From positions 28,686,459 to 28,750,458 of the forward strand of contig CM046331.1 in assembly GCA_025403435.1 (NCBI GenBank): a stretch of 64,000 nt of DNA, in the 5' to 3' direction. This DNA is from Artocarpus heterophyllus (lineage: Eukaryota > Streptophyta > Magnoliopsida > Rosales > Moraceae). Shown here one piece after another: positions 57,602-64,000 of this stretch (the first letter of the stretch is position 1; each line of letters opens with the position of its first letter). Under the pieces are notes generated by a model. The model ran no database searches. It worked only from the letters and a program-made list of their open reading frames with translations, and was not told where the DNA came from. The position numbers and the translations under genes are program-made.

Positions 57602-58882
57602 TTTGGCATCAGAGCCGAGTTAAAAAAATGCCTCTGCCTTGTCGTTGAACAACCATTTTTTTACAGTTTACGTTCAAATTTTTGTGAATTCGGGTTCTTC
57701 AATTTGGAGTTTTTTAATGAAAAATGAGATTAGAAATCATTAAGACATTTGATTTCTAAGATTTCTGCGATTTGAAACGTCAAAAACGGTGTCCGGAATG
57801 CTTAGAAACCGTTGGGTTTTGTACCGGGTCTGAACCAGGTCGTAACCGGGTCAAGAAAACCCGGATCAAGGTTGAAGACGACTGAAAACGACACGTCGTT
57901 TTCAATTTTGAGTTCAGCAGCCGAAAAAACGACATGTCGTTTTGCCCTTTACTGGGCGAAAACGACATGTCGTTTTCTTAAGGGAGACTGCCGTTTCAGT
58001 GGTAAAACGACAAGTCGTTTTGGTGTCCTAACCCCAAAACGACAAGTCGTTTAATGAAGGCAGAAAAAAAAATTAAAAAAATTAATTTTTTGGTTTTTGG
58101 ATATGCACATAATTTTTACAATAATTTCATAGGAAATTCAATTTATACATTATGTGCCAAGTATTTATTTTATGTGCATAATTTTATTGTTGTATGTACA
58201 TAATTTTATAAATACATTTTTATGCATAAATTATGAAATTAATTATGCATATCATTTAGAAAATGTTCCATATTAATGAATATTTTATTGGAAAATATAT
58301 TGTGATAATTGTTGTGCTAATTATTGCTATATGCATTGTTTTAAGTTTTATTATGCATGTTAAGTTAATTAACCTATTTAGCACAAATTAAGATTTTGTT
58401 CATAATTATTATATTGCCTATAGAACATGCAATTTTCATGAATAATTTGTGAACAAAATTAAATGTCTAAGTGATTCATATAATTTTAAATAATTGGAGC
58501 TTAGCCACAGCAACTCTAATTATACAAAATTATATATTAATTGGTTTAGGATCACATTTGGTTAAAGGATATTTATTGTAATTAGTTATACTTAATATAA
58601 TAAATTTTATCCCACAGGAATTTTTATTATATTGGTATGACTAATTAGGATAAAATATCAAATTATATTTTCTGATTTACCCACAGGGATTAGAAAAGGG
58701 AACATAATTTGATAGTTTTGTCATACAATTAAATGAATCTAATTGAATTAGAACTTTAGCCCACATGCAAGTTTTATGTCATAGATTCATAATATTATGC
58801 ATGATTTACATTGGTAAAGCATGATTTATGTTTATTAGCCTCAATATTTTGGATCATAAGCATGTTTATTTTAATTATGCAG
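57536..58882 (+). other. Candidate leader intron of copia element 2
   Basis: Donor GTATTT at 57536 after ATG plus seven bases, acceptor TTTAATTATGCAG ending at 58882. The phase matches gag, as in the first element, but the third codon of the tiny first exon is TGA, so this copy's start is broken. Confidence 0.45.
57885..58052. repeat. Five AAACGACATGTCGTTT-type palindromes
   Basis: Near-perfect palindromes at 57885-57902, 57926-57943, 57958-57977 (20-base perfect), 58004-58021 and 58036-58052, spaced 30-45 bases apart in the copia leader. The centres are ACGT, CATG or CAAG. They could form hairpins in RNA or act as protein-binding sites; function unknown. Confidence 0.85.
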
Positions 58883-60223
58883 TCATACAACCTGTGAATT
58901 TCTCTGATGTACGATGTGATATCCCTGAGCTGAAAGGGGATAACTACAAGGTCTGGAAGGAGAGAATACTCCTTCACTTAGGGTGGATGGACATTGATTA
59001 TGCTATAAGGAAAGACGAGCCCGTAATTACTGACACCAGCACTCAGGATGAGATTGCTCTTTATGAACGTTGGGAGCGATCTAATCGCCTTAGCGTCATG
59101 TTCATAAAGACTAAAATCTCTGCTGGTATACGTGGTTCCGTCGAACAGTATGACAAGGTCCAGGCATTACTGAAGGCCATTGATGAGCAATTTGAAACTT
59201 CAGATAAGGCACTTGCCAGCACCCTAATCATGAGGTTCTCATCCTTAAGGCTCACCAGTGTGAGAGGTGTGCGTGAGCACATCATGGAGATGAGGGACAT
59301 AGCGGCTCAACTAAAGAACCTTGAGGTGGATATGTCTGAATCTTTCTTGGTGCACTACATTCTGAACACCCTTCCAAAACAATATGGGCCCTTTAAGATT
59401 TCCTACAATACACATAAAGACAAATGGTCAATAAATGAACTTCTGACCATGTGTACTCAGGAAGAGGGGCGGCTTGTAATGGAAATGGGTGAAACTGCAC
59501 TGACAACCACGAGAGGAAAGAATCAGAATCAAGACCAATTTCAAGCCAAGGACAAAGGGAAGGGTAAAATACCTCCCAAAGCTGTCATTAAGAAGGAATC
59601 CAAGTGTTTCTTCTGTAAAAAGAAGGGACACATGAAGAAGGATTGCACGAAATTTTAGAGTTGGCTTGAGAAGAAAGGTAATCCAATCTCATTGGTTTGT
59701 TATGAATCTAATATGATTGATGTTGTTTATAACACATGGTGGATTGATTCTGGATCTACAATCCACGTTTCAAATACCTTGTAGGGTATGCAAAAACTAA
59801 GGAAGCCACTGGGAAGTGAGCTAAGCATCTCTTCAGGAAACAAGATGCGTTCACATGTGGAAGCCATCGAAACATGCACCTTAGTTTTAAGTAGTGGTTT
59901 TAATTTAGAATTGGATAAGACATTTTATGTTCCAAACTTTTCTAGGAACTTGATTTCTGTTTCCAGACTTGTACATTTGGGATATTCCTTTACTTTTTCA
60001 GAAAAATGTTTCAGTTTATTTTATAAATCTGATCTTGTTGGGAATGGTATTTTGTCTGATGGTTTTTCTCAATTAACTTGCAAAATGAACCACATCATAC
60101 TGCTATGCATGTTCAATCTGGCATTAAACATTGTGTTATAAATGAGGATTCTTTTATGTTGTGGCATCGGAGATTAGGACATAACTCCATTGAGAGAATC
60201 AAGAGGTTAGTGACTGACGGAAT
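58883..60223 (+). pseudogene. Copia element 2 gag and protease/pre-integrase remnant
   Basis: An open frame from ATG 58828 (or from the predicted acceptor at 58883) to 59658 encodes gag with DKWSINELLTM and a zinc knuckle CFFCKKKGHMKKDC just before a TAG. The same frame resumes with the protease motif WWIDSGST (about 59740), meets a second TAG at 59782, then continues through FYVPNFSRNLIS to a frameshift near 60080. The pre-integrase WHRRLGHNS follows in another frame and is cut by the gypsy LTR at 60223. With two stops, one shift and a truncation, it is inactive. Confidence 0.85.
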
Positions 60224-62378
60224 TGTCACGCCCCGGAGTACGGGAGGTGACGTGGCGGAATATTTAGGTTAATTAAATGAGAGTTTAATTAAAAACTGAG
60301 AGTTTAAGAATCTAATTAAGCAAGAAATAAAGAGATTTTTCCACCACATTTGATAAAGAATTTAAAATCATTAAACAAATAACAATAATTGAATAAAAAC
60401 CGCGAATATGGGTTCCACAACCCACAACTTGTGCACACACATGGATCTGACAATATCACAAATACAATTACAGTCCAAGTACAAATAAAGTTGAGTCGTA
60501 CATGCCTTGTTTAACAAATACAGAATGTAAACAAACTCTCCTATTGCTCCTGAGTTCGGTCTGAAGAATCTTCTCCAAACCTAAATGGGAAACCACCTAG
60601 AGGGGGGGGAATTTAAAACAGTAAAACGTGAGCGAAAGGCTCAGTAGGACTAAGTTTTATAAAATAACTTAATGCAAAGGAACATAGCATTATCAGGAGT
60701 TATGCAAGAAGAAACTTGAATAAATAAATAAATAAATTGAGTAGAACCGTTCTGACACAGAACAGTCTACTCGTCAAATCAAAACACCAGTTTACTTTTA
60801 CCTAGGCAAACCATGATATCACCACCGTAGTGGCCCAGCTGGGTTTCGGGACCTGCCCCCAAGGTCGATCACGACCCGATCTCTGATATGGCATCATGCC
60901 CATGTGTTTGTTATCATTATCATTCAAACCCGATTACCGAGTATTGTCAATTACATTCATTATGAAATTCATTTCATGTCACGGTATATAAAAATATAAC
61001 CGATAAAATCATTTTCAAACAACCGTTGAAAACATTTTGATAGAAATCATTTTCAAAGCCAAATCATTTCAAAACCAGGCTACCAAAGAAATAGGATAGA
61101 AGTCCTACCTCAGTACTCGTGCCGGTACCCCACACCGTAATCCCGATCCGCTATACGTTAGCTCCACGGAACCACGAACAATCCTAGATACAAACTAAGT
61201 CGATCAATATCTAGTTCGAAACATTCTATGTTACTAAATCATTTCATGATGTCCTAGTGTGCCATTTGTATCATTAAAATCATCCTATAAGGTTGGGATT
61301 TAAATCAGGGTTCAAAACAATGAAATCGGGTAAAAATCACAAAATTTTCCATGCCTCGGTCGGCCTGCCGGACGCCCTGCTTCGGCCTGCCGAACTGTAC
61401 AGTTCGGCCTGCCGGAAACGAGGTTCGGCCTGCCGAACATTTCCCCAGATTCGGCCTGCCGATCGGAAGAACACCGGCCTGCCGATCATGAACTTCGGCC
61501 TGCCGAACATGAACTTCGGCCTGCCGAACTGGGAAAATCCAGAAATCCCAGCCACGGGTTTCTCGATCCCTAAAATCCAAATCTGAATTCCAACCTGTTT
61601 TTCTCAATTCCCAGGCATGAAAAATAACTATAGTTGATAGAAAAACATTCTAAAACATGTTTGGAATCATTTAAACAACATTTGAACTCAAAATCTTCAA
61701 AAATCCGAAAATGAGAAAAAGAGGAGAAAAATGAAAAATCTTAGATTCAATCCGTTTTTCTTCAATCTAGGTTTAGATTCTAGTTGTTCTAAGCTCATTT
61801 AACACAAATCCACGGTTTTCTAAGCTAAAACAAACTTAGATTTCAAAAACACACAAAATCAAAAATTTTGTAAAAAGTTTAGAAATTTCGAATCTAACCT
61901 CGAATCGAAGCTTCAATCCGCGTTCTCGGTTGCCGAATCGCGTCCCCGAGCTTCCTCCTTGCTGTCCCGAAGCTTGGATTCGAATGCGGTTTTCAAAAAT
62001 TTGAGAGAGAGATTGAGAGAGAGGGGCTGCCGAGAGAGTCTAGAGAAGAGAGAGAGAGAGTTGCTCGTGAATGAGGAGAGAGAGAGAGGAAAGGAAAATA
62101 AATAGAGAAAATCGATGGGCGGTTTTACTGTGCGAAAACCATGTGCCGCCCACAGTTTTGTAAAACGGAGTATTTTTAACATTTTACAAATTGTTGTGTT
62201 TTAAAACTCAAAACATCATTTTAAATCAACAAGGAATCTTTTGAACACATCAATTTAACAAAACAACCAAAAACTAAAAATCCAACCAAATAATCTAATT
62301 AAAGTTAAAACTTTAATTATGGCACACTAATTCATCATTTACATTATATTAATATTAAATAAATTTCGGGACGTTACA
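60224..62378 (-). repeat. 3' LTR of the gypsy chromovirus
   Basis: 2155 bp. On the minus strand it starts TGTAACGTCCCGAAATTTA and ends GGGGCGTGACA. Same family as the solo LTRs at 13099-15311 and 26696-30595. It holds eight well-kept CGGCCTGCCG units at about 61359-61530. Open frames inside (for example 61293-61607, 61913-62182) are LTR sequence, not genes. Confidence 0.9.
61359..61530. repeat. Array of TTCGGCCTGCCGAA near-palindromes in the gypsy LTR
   Basis: Eight copies of CGGCCTGCCG, most extended to TTCGGCCTGCCGAAC, in about 170 bp. Each is a potential hairpin and rich in CG and CCG sites. Degenerate arrays of the same motif occur in the solo LTRs at 13925-14125 and 28590-28942. Confidence 0.85.
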
Positions 62379-62426
62379 GCTCTCCACCCCTAAAAGAAAT
62401 TTCGTCCTCGAAATTTACAACTCATC

Positions 62427-64000
62427 TCAAAAGCAAAACAAATGCGGATACAATTCCCGCATACTCGACTCTAATTCCCAAGTGGCTTCATCAACCCCAT
62501 GGTGCTGCCACACGACCTTTACCAACGATATCTCACGACGACGCAAGCTAATCACTTTCCGGTCGATGATCTGAATCGGCACTTCTTCGTACGTCGTATC
62601 CTCCTGAACCTGCACATCGCGAAACGATACTATCTTACCCTGCTCAGGTGGACACTTCCTAAGCATAGACACATGAAACACATCGTGCACATGAGAAAGT
62701 TCGGGCGGAAGATCAAGCCGATAAGCGACCACACCAACACGCTGAGTGATCTCGAACGGCCCGATATACCTCGGCGCGAGTTTCCCACTCACCCCGAACC
62801 GCATAGTTCCCTTACGAGGTGACACCCTCAAGAGAACAAAATCTCCAACCGCGAACTCTAAAGGTCTACGTCTCCTATCCGCGTAGCTCTTCTGCCGACT
62901 CTGAGCTGCTCTCAATCGATCCCGAATCACCGCGACTTTCTCGTTGCTGTCACGAATCTCATCTGGCCCAAGAATAACTCTATCCTCCGGCTCGGCCCAA
63001 CACACAGGTGATCGACACGGCCGGCCATACAATGCCTCAAATGGTGCCATACCGATACTCGCCTGATAACTGTTGTTGTACGCGAACTCCGCCAAATGCA
63101 AATATTGCTTCCAATTCCCGCCGAAGTCCAACGCACAAGCACGCAACATATCCTCGAGAACCTGAATAACCCGCTCAGACTGCCCATCAGTCTGAGGATG
63201 AAACGCCGTACTGAAGTTCAAATCCGTACCCAAAGCCTCCTGAAAACTCCTCCAGTATTTAGCATTAAACCTGGTATCTCGATCAGAGGTGATGGACAAA
63301 GGAACTCCATGCAACTTCACAATGTTCTGCATATACAACTCCCCAAGAATCTTCCTTGAACACGTCGACCTAAATGGAATGAAATGCGCCGATTTCGTCA
63401 ACCTGTCGACCACAACCCAAACTGCATCATGCCGCTGCTCCGTCCTCGGCAAACCTGTGAGGAAATCCATCGTCACATGCTCCCATTTCCAACCTGGAAT
63501 AGGAAGCGGCTGAAGCTGACCTGCAGGCTTCTGATGCTCGGCTTTCACCTGAAGACACGTCGAACACTTGGCCACGTACTCGCGAACATCTTTCTTCATG
63601 CCTCTCCACCAATAGTGCCTCTTCAAATCACGATACATCTTGGTGCTCCCCGGATGAATAGCGAACTGAGACCTATGAGCTTCATCTAGAACGGATTTCG
63701 TCACCTCGGCGATAACTGGAACTGCAAGACGCTCCCGGAAGTACAACGATCCATCTGCATGCACGCTCCATTCCTCGAACTGCTCCCCGTTCTGAATCCG
63801 CGACCAAATCCCCTACAAATGTCGATCCTGCCACTGACCTTGCTTCACCATCCGAACAAGAGCTGGAGTCGCTTCCACATGATATAACAAAACTCGATCA
63901 CCGTCTTCATGATACTGTAGCCGATACTCACTCACTGTCGCATCCCTGCTCCAGTCCTCAAAAATCAAACAAGCGAGAATCCCTGAAGACCTCCTGCTAA
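62427..64000 (-). pseudogene. Gypsy chromovirus pol 3' end: integrase and chromodomain
   Basis: Minus-strand reading frame ending at 62427. The part below about 63811 is open for about 460 codons: H2C2 zinc finger (H..RSQFAIHPG, then C..CLQVK), integrase catalytic residues in VTMDFLTGLP, SITSDRDTRF and FHPQTDGQSERVIQ, a GPFEI/AYRLDLP region, and a C-terminal chromodomain-like segment with VVWQHHGVDEATWE that steers insertion to heterochromatin in this clade. An in-frame TAG near 63811 separates it from upstream pol sequence in the same frame (HVEATPALVRMVKQG) that leaves the window. The apparent start near 63764 is a GTG, not a real initiation site. Enzymatic parts look intact, but the stop would truncate the polyprotein. 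Confidence 0.88.

Larger units (their letters stand above)
57254..60223 (+). mobile_element. Ty1/copia element 2, truncated by a gypsy insertion
   Basis: 5' LTR 57254-57601, primer-binding site TGGCATCAGAGC from 57604, leader, gag and the start of pol, broken at 60223 by the LTR of the minus-strand gypsy element. The remainder and the 3' LTR must lie beyond the right edge, if they survive. It is inserted in the duplicated STIG1 upstream DNA after TTACC (57249-57253). Gag is clearly related to that of the 44017 element but divergent. Confidence 0.85.
60224..64000 (-). mobile_element. Ty3/gypsy chromovirus (Tekay-like), 3' part
   Basis: Minus-oriented. Its 3' LTR (60224-62378) interrupts copia element 2. 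Next to it is the polypurine tract (TTTAGGGGTGGAGAG on the minus strand, about 62380-62395), preceded by TTTCGAGGACGAAATTTC, a signature just upstream of the 3' LTR in Tekay/Del chromoviruses. Pol follows and continues past the right edge. The host-side target site at 60219-60223 is GGAAT; its partner is outside the window. Confidence 0.92.

Noticed and set aside
61293..62182. Open frames of 70-100 codons
   Set aside because: LTR sequence of the gypsy element; repeats of the CGGCCTGCCGAA motif and simple GA-rich sequence.
62499..63689. Plus-strand open frames over the gypsy pol
   Set aside because: Antisense shadows of integrase coding sequence.

Overview
This is an AT-rich nuclear segment of a plant, almost certainly a eudicot. 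Genes are sparse and carry introns, poly(A/T) and (TA)n tracts are frequent, and more than a third of the window is recognisable transposable-element sequence. I cannot name the species.

Layout. (1) 1-900: the 5' end of a group IIb WRKY transcription factor on the minus strand, running off the left edge (exons 1 and 2 visible), with its promoter. (2) 1985-4201: a short non-autonomous LTR retrotransposon with a perfect 5-bp target duplication, a primer-binding site and polypurine tract on the minus strand, and a repeat-filled non-coding interior. (3) 4202-18400: gene-poor DNA with MITEs (one hAT-like with an 8-bp duplication at 12128-12676), SINE-like copies, microsatellites and a 2.2-kb solo LTR (13099-15311). 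(4) 18702-22962: a complete four-exon minus-strand gene for an SFSWAP (suppressor-of-white-apricot) type splicing regulator, modelled at 900 aa. (5) 22963-32600: repeats, including a solo LTR (26696-30595) with a second, unrelated solo LTR nested in it (28166-29683). (6) 32773-57250: a cluster of STIG1-type secreted cysteine-rich proteins: one plus-strand gene (32773), two close minus-strand paralogues (43201, 55566), one decayed minus-strand copy (39561) and at least one duplicated upstream block lacking a gene. A mutator-like element (37346-38780) and a nearly intact Ty1/copia element (44017-50722) have landed in the cluster. (7) 57254-64000: a nest. A second copia element is broken at 60223 by a minus-strand Ty3/gypsy chromovirus (Tekay-like) whose LTR and pol 3' end (integrase plus chromodomain) fill the right end and continue outside.

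The most interesting structure is in the two copia elements. In each, an ATG inside the 5' LTR is followed seven bases later by a GT splice donor; a good acceptor lies about 1.4 kb downstream just before gag, and the phases match. This predicts that gag starts inside the LTR and is reached through a long leader intron. The duplicated STIG1 upstream region near 56390 also preserves the empty insertion site of the first copia element, and a GC-rich near-palindrome (TTCGGCCTGCCGAA) is shared by LTRs of otherwise unrelated families.
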